A stretch of 12,940 nucleotides of DNA from an uncultured Clostridia bacterium (GTDB lineage Bacteria > Bacillota > Clostridia > Christensenellales > CAG-917): contig USGA01000006.1 in NCBI GenBank assembly GCA_900554085.1, forward strand, positions 1 through 12,940. Direction: 5' to 3'. The position numbers were made by a program, and so were the translations under genes. Shown piece by piece: positions 7,642 to 12,940 of the stretch. Under the pieces are notes generated by a model that saw nothing but the letters and a program-made list of their open reading frames with translations, did not search any database and was not told the origin of the DNA. Each line of letters begins with the position of its first letter. Positions within the stretch are counted from its first letter, which is position 1.

Positions 7642-8606
7642 TTATGTTTGACCTCCAGTATGGAGAAGAGCAGGTTGTCCGTCACGGACTGAGCGTCCAC
7701 GCGGAAAAACAGTTCTTCGAGCGATTTGCCTATCAGTTGTTCGGTCAGCGCGAGCGCACGCAGGGAAAAATCCGCGGCGACGGCTTGCGTTTTCGGTGCG
7801 GTCTGCGGGGAGAGCGGCGGGGCTTGCCCGCTTTTCACCGCTATGACGTCGCGCACAACCGTGGCAAGCATAGGCAGAAATTCTTTCGGATTGCTTTTGA
7901 GCGACGGCGTTGCCGAACATCTCAGTACGTCGGGACTGCGTTTCATTCCGACGAGCAAATCCAGCGCCTCCGCATAGGTTGCGGCGAGTTTCGGTGAATC
8001 GGCGAATTCCTTGGCTCGTCCCAGTTGACCTTCGGAGTACGCCGCGGCGGCTGAGGCCGCTTCGTCCGACACGCCCACGGAAAGCAGGGATTCGTACACC
8101 GTCCGTCTGTCGAAGACGTCCATATACACCGCGCGGCAGCGCGAGCGGACAGTGTCCAGCAGACGGTATTCGTTGGCGGTGCCGAGGAAGAACGTGACGT
8201 TCTCGGGCGGCTCCTCCAGAGTTTTCAGCAGTTTGTTCTGCGCCTCGGCAGTCATAAGGTCCGCGCGGTACACGAAGAAAACCTTGCGTTCGCCCACGGA
8301 ACTGACGTAAGCCTGCGCGGTCATTGCCTTGACCTGCGCAACCCTCAGGGCGCCGTTATCGGGCAGGATTTCGTACACGTCCGGATTGTTGCCGTCGAGA
8401 GCACGGCGACAGCCTCCGCATTCGAGGCAGGCGGTTTTTTCGTCACAGTAGAGAGTGGCGGCAAGCAAAGAGAAAAACTGCGCGACTATTTCGTCGTCGG
8501 AAGAGACAACCGCATACGCGTGTCCCAATCCCGAGCGAATGTCGCCAAGCAGCAATTTGTACGCCTTGCTTTCCCTCAGCGCTTTCTCGAATACGATTTC
8601 CTTCAC
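7632..8606 (-). CDS. holB: DNA polymerase III delta-prime subunit (clamp loader)
   Basis: A 324-residue delta-prime subunit of the replicative clamp loader, which helps to open and load the sliding clamp. Diagnostic features are GHAYAV at 28-33, a four-cysteine zinc site (C54, C60, C63, C66), LLKTLEEPP at 126-134 and TVRSRCR at 152-158. The usual P-loop after HAYLF is absent (VVSSDDEIVAQFF instead of GxxGxGK[ST]), so this subunit should not bind ATP through it. This is known for some delta-prime proteins. The start is a GTG (8606) overlapping the tmk stop as GTGA, with AGAGG about 9 nt upstream. It is embedded between tmk and ricT with overlaps on both sides, so all three are coupled. Confidence 0.93.
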   Translation of the reverse strand: MKEIVFEKALRESKAYKLLLGDIRSGLGHAYAVVSSDDEIVAQFFSLLAATLYCDEKTACLECGGCRRALDGNNPDVYEILPDNGALRVAQVKAMTAQAYVSSVGERKVFFVYRADLMTAEAQNKLLKTLEEPPENVTFFLGTANEYRLLDTVRSRCRAVYMDVFDRRTVYESLLSVGVSDEAASAAAAYSEGQLGRAKEFADSPKLAATYAEALDLLVGMKRSPDVLRCSATPSLKSNPKEFLPMLATVVRDVIAVKSGQAPPLSPQTAPKTQAVAADFSLRALALTEQLIGKSLEELFFRVDAQSVTDNLLFSILEVKHKCR

Positions 8607-9211
8607 TTGACCGCGCCTCTTTTTTTCAGGGCGTCGAGAATTTTTCGGTGCGTTTCAAGACGCTCTTTCTCGGGCTTTATCATCACAAAACGACCGTTTG
8701 AAGCGGCGGATTGCGCAATATAGCCTTCGTACACCTTGTCGTGGAAAGAGATGTTTTCCTGTTCCAGTCTGTCGTTTCTGGACACGCTTCTGAACGCGGA
8801 AGACGGGCGGAGGTCGATGAAAACCGTGACGTCGGGCATTGCGGTTTCCATTGCGTATGCGTTGACTTTTTCCACAAAACCGCGTCCCAGTCCGCGCGCA
8901 AATCCCTGGTAGGCGACCGAAGAATCGATGTATCTGTCGCATATCACGGTCTTGCCTGCGTCGAGGGCGGGGCGTATGACAGTCCGCACGAGTTGCGCAC
9001 GGGCGGCGGCGTAAAGCAACGCTTCCGTCTCGGCGGTCATATCGCGGTTGGCGGGGTCGAGAATTATTTTTCTTATCTGCTCGGAAATTTCCGTGCCGCC
9101 CGGTTCGCGTACAAATACGGCTTCCTGCCCCGTCTCGCGCATATACTCCCTCAGCAAAGAAAGTTGAGTGGATTTCCCCACGCCTTCGCAACCCTCGAAT
9201 GTGACGAACAT
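8603..9211 (-). CDS. tmk: Thymidylate kinase
   Basis: A 202-residue dTMP kinase, which phosphorylates dTMP to dTDP using ATP for DNA synthesis. The P-loop GCEGVGKST is at 7-15, REPGGT at 35-40 and DRYIDSS at 92-98. The LID-type region DRLEQE...FHDKVYEGY (about 147-164) has no extra insert. Length matches the family. The start ATG at 9211 has AGGGG upstream. Longer in-frame starts exist, for example at about 9259, but that ATG overlaps the -10 element, so transcripts begin after it. It is the first gene of the tmk-holB-ricT operon and overlaps holB by 4 nt. Confidence 0.95.
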   Translation of the reverse strand: MFVTFEGCEGVGKSTQLSLLREYMRETGQEAVFVREPGGTEISEQIRKIILDPANRDMTAETEALLYAAARAQLVRTVIRPALDAGKTVICDRYIDSSVAYQGFARGLGRGFVEKVNAYAMETAMPDVTVFIDLRPSSAFRSVSRNDRLEQENISFHDKVYEGYIAQSAASNGRFVMIKPEKERLETHRKILDALKKRGAVK

Positions 9212-9257
9212 TTGTACCCCTGATTCTTCCCGACGCAAAGCGTCCGTATTCCGTAAC

Positions 9258-9286
9258 ATTGTAGCACGCTTTTCCGACAATCTCAA
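9258..9286 (-). promoter_or_regulatory. Sigma-A promoter of the tmk operon
   Basis: On the minus strand, TTGAGA (9281-9286) and TACAAT (9258-9263) are exactly 17 nt apart; each differs from consensus at one or two positions. Transcription should start near 9251, about 40 nt before the tmk ATG. This rules out the longer tmk starts. Confidence 0.7.
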
Positions 9287-9299
9287 GAACATATTGAAC

Positions 9300-9343
9300 G
9301 CGCGCGTCGTGCGCGCGCCTCGCGCGCGCAACGCGCGCGCGAA
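9300..9343. repeat. Four tandem 11-bp repeats with a GCGCGCG core
   Basis: Units begin at 9300, 9311, 9322 and 9333. Each starts with GCGCGCG followed by four variable bases (tcgt, cctc, caac, cgaa). The period is exactly 11 bp, close to one helical turn. The array lies directly upstream of the tmk -35, spanning roughly -49 to -92 from the predicted start. Alternating CG of this kind favours Z-DNA. Confidence 0.7.
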
Positions 9344-9485
9344 TGAATTTCCTCGGAGGCGGAATGCAACTACGGTATTCGAGGTAAAAGCGGCGGCAGC
9401 CGCCGTTCGGGACGTGCGGAACGGAAAGAGGATAAAACACGGGCAGATTGCGGCGACGGGCGCCGATGAGCCGCAGGCCAATGCA

Positions 9486-9507
9486 GAATTTTTTCGGAAT
9501 TTTTTGT
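9486..9507. repeat. Phased T-tracts upstream of the perR promoter
   Basis: GAATTTTTT occurs at 9486-9494 and again at 9497-9505, 11 bp apart, in otherwise GC-rich surroundings. Relative to the predicted perR transcription start this is about -64 to -44, where an UP element or intrinsic bend would strengthen the promoter. Confidence 0.5.
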
Positions 9508-9514
9508 TTATCCG

Positions 9515-9543
9515 TTGACAACAACGATTATCACTGCTATAGT
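9515..9543 (+). promoter_or_regulatory. Promoter of the perR-hrb-rubrerythrin operon
   Basis: A perfect -35 TTGACA (9515-9520), a 17-nt spacer and -10 TATAGT (9538-9543) make this the strongest promoter in the window. Transcription should start near 9550, inside the operator. The spacer contains AACGATTATCA, a copy of the right arm of that operator. Confidence 0.8.
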
Positions 9544-9545
9544 AA

Positions 9546-9560
9546 TGATAACGATTATCA
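9546..9560 (+). promoter_or_regulatory. Fur/PerR-family operator (7-1-7 box)
   Basis: TGATAACGATTATCA is an inverted repeat of two 7-bp arms around one central base. It differs from the Fur-type 7-1-7 motif TGATAATnATTATCA at one position. It covers the predicted transcription start of perR, so binding would block the promoter. The string AACGATTATCA occurs twice, at 9523-9533 and 9550-9560, so a second, weaker site probably overlaps the spacer between -35 and -10. Autoregulation by the PerR encoded next to it is the natural reading. Confidence 0.7.
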
Positions 9561-9653
9561 ATAACAATCGCGCGGCCGCCAATGTGTTTTATGCGGGATT
9601 CGGCGCGCGGTCGCGGACGGGGCGGTGCGCAACCGCTTCACACGGGAGACAAT

Positions 9654-10052
9654 ATGCGGGAGACGGCGAAAAGACAGACGAAACAGAAATGCGAAATCGA
9701 ACGCGTCGTGCTTTCTTCCTGCGACCACCCGACTGCGGAAACCGTTTGCGAAAGAGTGCGTGAAGTTCTTCCCGCGGTAAGCCTCGGCACCGTTTACAGG
9801 GTGTTGAAAGGGCTTGCGGCAGAAGGCAAGGTGCGCGAAATCGCCGTGCCCGACGCGCCCGCGAGGTTTGACAAGACGACGGGTACCCACGCGCACTTCG
9901 TATGCGGTAAGTGCGGCAGAGTGGAGGACGTCGACGTGGACGCCGCCGAAATAGTGAAAGCGGCGTGCCGCGGGTGCGGGGATACCGAAATAACCGAAGC
10001 GGAAATCATCTTCCGCGGAATATGTCGCGATTGTAAGGAGGAAAAGAGATGA
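9654..10052 (+). CDS. perR: Peroxide-sensing repressor PerR (Fur family)
   Basis: A 132-residue Fur-family repressor. The five metal and sensing residues of B. subtilis PerR (H37, D85, H91, H93, D104) all align, at a constant offset of 12, with H25, D73, H79, H81 and D92. The four structural zinc cysteines (96, 99, 136, 139) align with C84, C87, C124 and C127 at the same offset. Aspartate at the D104 position favours PerR over Fur. In PerR, iron-catalysed oxidation of the two sensing histidines releases DNA. The start at 9654 has GGGAG 5 nt upstream; an ATG at 9582 would add 24 non-homologous residues and lacks a ribosome-binding site. The stop overlaps the next gene by 4 nt (ATGA). Its neighbour is a peroxide-detoxifying rubrerythrin, a classic PerR target. 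Confidence 0.9.
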   Translation: MRETAKRQTKQKCEIERVVLSSCDHPTAETVCERVREVLPAVSLGTVYRVLKGLAAEGKVREIAVPDAPARFDKTTGTHAHFVCGKCGRVEDVDVDAAEIVKAACRGCGDTEITEAEIIFRGICRDCKEEKR

Positions 10053-11257
10053 ACCTGTTGTTCAAGATAAGTTACGGCCTGTATGTGCTTTCGTCGGAGT
10101 CGGACGGCAGGAGGGGAGCGTGTATGATAAACACGCTGGCGCAACAGACGTCTTCCCCCGAAAGGTTTTCCGTCACCGTGAACAAAGCCAATTACACCCA
10201 CCGACTCATCTCCGAAAGCGGCAAATTTGCCGTTGCGGTGCTGGGGGAAAACACCTCTTTCGACACCATAAAAGGCTTCGGAATGAGGAGCGGCAGGGAC
10301 GTGGACAAGTTCGACGGAGTGGCATACGAGACCGCGCAAAACGGCTGTGCCGTGCCTACCGACGGCGCCCTCGGATATTTCGAAATGACGGTGGACGACA
10401 GCATAGATTTCGGCACTCATACGATGTTTGTCGCGCACACCACCGCGACGAAGACTTTTGCGGACGACGGCAATGCGCTCACTTACGACTACTACCAGCG
10501 CTTCGTCAAACCCCGTCCTCAGCCCGTCGCCGCCGACGACAACGAGGAAGTGTGGGTTTGCAAGGTGTGCGGCTACGTCCATAAGGGCAAACTTCCCGCC
10601 GACTTCGTGTGTCCCGTATGCAAGCACGGAGCGCAGGATTTCGAGAGAATCGACAGCGGAAAAGATTCCGCAAAGATAGAAAACAACAATGAGAAAGGAG
10701 AAACGAATATGGCTAAATGGATTTGTACTGTTTGCGGTTACGTTCACGAGGGACCGGAACCTCCCGCTCAATGCCCGCTCTGCAAGGCGCCCGCTTCCAA
10801 GTTCAAGAAGGTTGAGGAGACCGAAAGAATGTGGGCTGCCGAACACGTTATCGGCGTCGCAAACGGCGCGCCGCAGGATATCATCGACGGATTGCGCGCC
10901 AATTTCGAAGGCGAGTGCACCGAGGTCGGTATGTATCTTGCAATGAGCCGTGCGGCACACCGCGAGGGTTATCCCGAAATCGGTCTCTACTGGGAGAAAG
11001 CGGCGTTTGAGGAAGCCGAACACGCGGCAAAGTTTGCCGAACTGCTCGGCGAAGTGGTGTCCCCCTCCACCAAGGTCAATCTCGAAAAGAGAATCGAAGC
11101 CGAGAACGGCGCAACTCAGGGCAAATTCGACCTTGCGAAACGCGCCAAGGAACTCAACCTCGACGCCATTCACGACACCGTTCACGAAATGGCCCGCGAC
11201 GAGGCGCGTCACGGCAAAGCGTTCGAAGGGCTTTACAACCGTTACTTCAAGAAATAA
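10049..11257 (+). CDS. Flavin reductase-rubredoxin-reverse rubrerythrin fusion (Hrb-like plus revRbr)
   Basis: One open frame of 402 residues. Residues 1-155 are a flavin reductase-type FMN-binding domain (GACMINTLAQQTS near 23-35). Residues 168-200 are a rubredoxin (C171, C174, C188, C191). Together they match high-molecular-weight rubredoxin (Hrb) of acetogens, which passes NADH electrons through FMN to rubredoxin iron. A 20-residue polar linker (201-220) leads to M221, where a complete reverse rubrerythrin begins: a rubredoxin-like site (C226, C229, C242, C245), then a ferritin-like diiron domain with EAEHA and DEARHG motifs. The predicted activity is NAD(P)H-driven reduction of peroxide, possibly oxygen. 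The start has TAAGGAGG 7 nt upstream and is coupled to perR. The linker DNA contains a perfect ribosome-binding site, so this may be two ancestral genes joined by loss of a stop. Confidence 0.88.
   Translation: MNLLFKISYGLYVLSSESDGRRGACMINTLAQQTSSPERFSVTVNKANYTHRLISESGKFAVAVLGENTSFDTIKGFGMRSGRDVDKFDGVAYETAQNGCAVPTDGALGYFEMTVDDSIDFGTHTMFVAHTTATKTFADDGNALTYDYYQRFVKPRPQPVAADDNEEVWVCKVCGYVHKGKLPADFVCPVCKHGAQDFERIDSGKDSAKIENNNEKGETNMAKWICTVCGYVHEGPEPPAQCPLCKAPASKFKKVEETERMWAAEHVIGVANGAPQDIIDGLRANFEGECTEVGMYLAMSRAAHREGYPEIGLYWEKAAFEEAEHAAKFAELLGEVVSPSTKVNLEKRIEAENGATQGKFDLAKRAKELNLDAIHDTVHEMARDEARHGKAFEGLYNRYFKK
10694..10700 (+). promoter_or_regulatory. Internal ribosome-binding site before the rubrerythrin start
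   Basis: AAAGGAG lies 8 nt before the in-frame ATG at 10709, an ideal arrangement inside an open frame. The surrounding 40 bases are A-rich and look like a leader rather than coding sequence in this GC-rich genome. This supports independent translation of rubrerythrin. Confidence 0.75.
10709..11257 (+). CDS. Reverse rubrerythrin, free form from an internal start
   Basis: Translation from the internal ATG gives 182 residues, the usual size of clostridial reverse rubrerythrins (rubredoxin domain first, ferritin-like domain second). The rubredoxin site is C6, C9, C22 and C25 (CTVCGYVHEG and CPLC). The four-helix part carries carboxylates and histidines for two irons in FEGECTE, EEAEHA, the AEN region and DEARHG. 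Such proteins reduce peroxide to water and protect anaerobes during oxygen exposure. An excellent ribosome-binding site precedes the ATG, so this form is likely made even if the longer fusion is too. A terminator follows after 26 bases. Confidence 0.7.
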   Translation: MAKWICTVCGYVHEGPEPPAQCPLCKAPASKFKKVEETERMWAAEHVIGVANGAPQDIIDGLRANFEGECTEVGMYLAMSRAAHREGYPEIGLYWEKAAFEEAEHAAKFAELLGEVVSPSTKVNLEKRIEAENGATQGKFDLAKRAKELNLDAIHDTVHEMARDEARHGKAFEGLYNRYFKK

Positions 11258-11283
11258 GCGAGCGCGCAAAGCGCAAACCGTGG

Positions 11284-11308
11284 AAGGGCTGCCGAGGGCA
11301 GCCCTTTT
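11284..11308 (+). terminator. Rho-independent terminator of the perR operon
   Basis: A perfect 10-bp stem, AAGGGCTGCC (11284-11293) and GGCAGCCCTT (11297-11306), has a GAG loop and ends in TTTT. It lies 26 bases after the rubrerythrin stop. Confidence 0.85.
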
Positions 11309-11390
11309 CCGTTACGGCGGAGCGGATAAAGAATGCGGGGAGAGCGACGGTGTGCGGGACATTCCGTCGACGTATGATAATCGACGGGAT

Positions 11391-11422
11391 AAAAAACAAG
11401 CGCGGAGGAGTTCCTCCGCGCT
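11391..11422 (-). terminator. Rho-independent terminator of the transketolase operon
   Basis: An 11-bp palindromic stem, AGCGCGGAGGA (11399-11409) and TCCTCCGCGCT (11412-11422), is followed on the minus strand by TGTTTTTT. It lies 21 bases after the stop of the 304-residue gene and faces the perR operon terminator. Confidence 0.85.
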
Positions 11423-11443
11423 TTGCCGTTCGGTGAAAAGAAG

Positions 11444-12358
11444 TTATTTTTTCTTTTCTTCCTTGGGTGCGGGCACGAGCATTGCCTGGCACTTGGTCAT
11501 AATGTCGTTGAACTGCACCGCGTAACTGTCGCCCGCGCCGATGATGGTCACGCAACCTCTTGCCACCGATTCGACGAAGTCGTAACGGTTGGTGAGAACG
11601 GCGAGACAGCCGTCGGGGTCGGGGAACTTGAAGAGAACGAAGGGGAAGGGACGTTCGCCGTTGCCCGCTTTGCTCTTGCCCATCTTGACGCGGAGATAGG
11701 CTTTGATTTCGGGATAGAGCACATTGCCTGCCGCGTCTTTGGTTTCGCCGACGATGAACTGATAGGTTCTGTCGGGCTGTTTCTTCGTCCAGTCCGCCAT
11801 ATCCGGCCAACCTTCGCGGTTGGCGGTGGAGATGAGGAAGAGGGACAGTTTGACTTTGAGATACTGCTCCCAGGGCTGGTCCTTGCCGGGAGTGAAGGAC
11901 GGCATCGTCTTCGTGAGCGTGAGCATCAGGAAGAGGAACTTCATCGTCACGGGATTGAAGATGTTCTTAAGCAGGGGGCTGACAATCCCCAGCATTTCGA
12001 GGGGAGAACTGCCCTTGAACACGCCGAGCAGGCTCGGAATGGACTTGAAATACATCTTCACGACTTTGAGGTCGTCTTTCTTGGAGCCGTCCGCCATATC
12101 GATGTAACCGGGATATTCGCCCTGATACACCTTGAAGCGTTTGCCGGAAGCCGAAAGCGCGGCGAGTTCTTCGGTGAGGAAGACCATATAGCAGGCGACG
12201 GGATTTTCGTCGTCGGCAGCGCGGAATTCGACTATTGCGTTGACCTTCTCGAACGCTTTGCGCTGTTTCTCGTCCTCTTCGAGGGGAACGCGCAGAGCAG
12301 GGAAGGCGGCGCTGAAATAGATTTTAGCGGTCAAGACATCTTGCGGATTTGCTTTCAT
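11444..12358 (-). CDS. Conserved protein of unknown function, possibly SCP2-like
   Basis: A 304-residue protein I cannot assign firmly. It has no signal peptide. Residues 131-150 (FLFLMLTLTKTMPSF) are hydrophobic, but it otherwise looks soluble. The tail is lysine-rich (PKEEKKK). Two stretches faintly resemble sterol-carrier (SCP2) folds: about 38-130 (FEKVNAIVEF... KVYQGE) and about 205-294 (LRVKMGKSKAG... LTNRYDFVESVARGCVTI). The segment near 178-188 (MADWTKKQPDR) looks like a family signature that I recall from proteins of other anaerobes; this is memory, not a search. The start at 12358 has AGGAGGTG upstream, overlapping the stop codon of the transketolase gene, so the two are coupled. 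Function unknown; a lipid or hydrophobic ligand carrier is one guess. Confidence 0.8.
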   Translation of the reverse strand: MKANPQDVLTAKIYFSAAFPALRVPLEEDEKQRKAFEKVNAIVEFRAADDENPVACYMVFLTEELAALSASGKRFKVYQGEYPGYIDMADGSKKDDLKVVKMYFKSIPSLLGVFKGSSPLEMLGIVSPLLKNIFNPVTMKFLFLMLTLTKTMPSFTPGKDQPWEQYLKVKLSLFLISTANREGWPDMADWTKKQPDRTYQFIVGETKDAAGNVLYPEIKAYLRVKMGKSKAGNGERPFPFVLFKFPDPDGCLAVLTNRYDFVESVARGCVTIIGAGDSYAVQFNDIMTKCQAMLVPAPKEEKKK

Positions 12359-12370
12359 AAAAACACCTCC

Positions 12371-12940
12371 TCAGTCTTCGTCGGACCAATCGTCTTCCTC
12401 AATCTCCTTGCCCATCAATTCCATAACGGTTTCCATTATGCCCTGACTGGAGAGTTTGTACATTGCGTAGAGGTCCTCGGGTTTGCCGATGGGGCCGAAC
12501 TCGTCGGGGATACCGATCTTGGTGAGAATGCACCTCTTGCCGCTCTGCGCGAGGACGGACGCAACCGCGTCGCCGAGACCGCCGATGATGTTGTGTTCCT
12601 CGACCGTGACGATACGGCGGGTCTTGACGGCGGCTTCGATGATAGCCTCGGCGTCGATGGGCTTGAGAGTGTGCATATTGATGACCTGCGCGGAGACGCC
12701 CTGTTCTTCGAGCATCATACCGGCGATGAGCGCGTCACGGGTGGGCACGCCGCAGGAGATGATGGTGACGTCGTTGCCGTCCTTGAGTTTCATCGCCTTG
12801 CCGATTTCGAAGGTGTACTCGTCCTCGCTCTCGTGGAGGAGGGGTTCCATACCTCTGCCGACGCGGAGATAGAAGGGGCCGGGGACGTCGATGCAGGCCT
12901 TGATTGCGCTTGCGGTTTCCCACGCGTCAGCGGGGATAAC
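12371..12940 (-). CDS. Transketolase C-terminal subunit, N-terminus beyond the window edge
   Basis: The last 189 residues of a transketolase C-terminal subunit; the frame is open at the right edge. It covers the end of the pyrimidine-binding domain (VIPADAWETASAIKAC, PGPFYLRVGRG) and the whole C-terminal domain, including TVEEHNIIGGLGDAV and FGPIGKPEDLYAMYKL. In clostridia transketolase is often two adjacent genes, with the N-terminal subunit upstream; here that would lie past 12940. The enzyme moves two-carbon units between sugar phosphates in the non-oxidative pentose phosphate pathway, with thiamine diphosphate bound between the subunits. The tail is acidic (EIEEDDWSDED). It is the upstream partner of the 304-residue gene, 12 nt away. 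1-deoxyxylulose-5-phosphate synthase was considered, but the sequence and length fit transketolase better. Confidence 0.88.
   Translation of the reverse strand, partial: VIPADAWETASAIKACIDVPGPFYLRVGRGMEPLLHESEDEYTFEIGKAMKLKDGNDVTIISCGVPTRDALIAGMMLEEQGVSAQVINMHTLKPIDAEAIIEAAVKTRRIVTVEEHNIIGGLGDAVASVLAQSGKRCILTKIGIPDEFGPIGKPEDLYAMYKLSSQGIMETVMELMGKEIEEDDWSDED

Larger units (their letters stand above)
9212..9653. promoter_or_regulatory. Divergent regulatory region between tmk and perR
   Basis: This 442-base gap holds no gene I can support. From left to right it contains the tmk leader and promoter, four 11-bp GCGCGCG repeats (9300-9343), a GC-rich palindrome with a single central A (9391-9405), a 5-bp hairpin CGGCG/CGCCG (9451-9465), two phased T-tracts (9486-9505), the perR promoter with its box, and a perR leader of about 100 nt. 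Confidence 0.6.

Noticed and set aside
9391..9405. A perfect GC palindrome, CGGCGGC-A-GCCGCCG
   Set aside because: Only a short stem can form with a workable loop and no T-run follows on either strand, so it is not a terminator. Nothing else supports a function.
9212..9481. A longer start for thymidylate kinase
   Set aside because: The extra residues have no match to the family, and the promoter at 9258-9286 lies inside that extension. ATG 9211, giving MFVTFEGCEG, is the normal N-terminus.
9582..9653. An upstream ATG that would add 24 residues to PerR
   Set aside because: No ribosome-binding site precedes it, the residues are arginine/glycine-rich and unlike the family, and GGGAG lies before the ATG at 9654.
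9794..11269. A 491-codon minus-strand open frame opposite perR and the Hrb-rubrerythrin gene
   Set aside because: The plus-strand frame carries unmistakable rubredoxin and rubrerythrin motifs; the opposite frame is a codon-bias shadow.
1..12940. CRISPR array, insertion sequence, integrase or attachment site
   Set aside because: No direct repeats with regular spacers, no transposase-like frame and no terminal inverted repeats were seen. Gene content looks like core chromosome.

Overview
The window looks like chromosome of a GC-rich anaerobic Firmicute, most likely a Clostridia member. The evidence is a tmk-holB-ricT cluster, a two-gene short-chain CHR transporter, a stand-alone 2[4Fe-4S] ferredoxin, a transketolase split into subunits, and a PerR-controlled flavin reductase/rubredoxin/rubrerythrin module typical of strict anaerobes. 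No tRNA, rRNA, transposon, integrase or CRISPR array was seen. I could not run searches, so the taxonomy is an inference.

Layout, left to right. 1-4542 (minus): a very large DUF4011-type superfamily 1 helicase whose C-terminus lies beyond the left edge; it has its own promoter and a possible overlapping operator. 4752-6172 (minus): a pair of overlapping CHR-family membrane proteins, apparently expressed from a leaderless transcript. 6391-6561 (minus): a small ferredoxin with its own promoter and terminator. 6784-9211 (minus): a tightly coupled tmk-holB-ricT operon with a clear promoter and terminator. 9212-9653: a 442-base divergent regulatory region with the tmk promoter, four 11-bp GCGCGCG repeats, phased T-tracts, and a near-consensus promoter carrying a Fur/PerR-type box. 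9654-11257 (plus): perR followed by one open frame joining a high-molecular-weight-rubredoxin-like protein (flavin reductase plus rubredoxin) to a complete reverse rubrerythrin. 11258-11443: two convergent terminators. 11444-12940 (minus): a conserved protein of unknown function coupled to the transketolase C-terminal subunit, which runs off the right edge.

How the genes work together. The most interesting unit is perR-hrb-revRbr. PerR senses peroxide and probably represses its own operon through the box at 9546-9560. The operon product contains every centre needed to move electrons from NAD(P)H through FMN and two rubredoxin-type irons to a diiron peroxidase site, possibly on one polypeptide. 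A perfect Shine-Dalgarno sequence before the rubrerythrin start implies that free rubrerythrin is made as well. The tmk-holB-ricT operon links dTTP supply, the clamp loader and the RicT Fe-S protein. The rest is ordinary metabolism (transketolase, ferredoxin), ion transport (CHR pair) and a large helicase of uncertain role.
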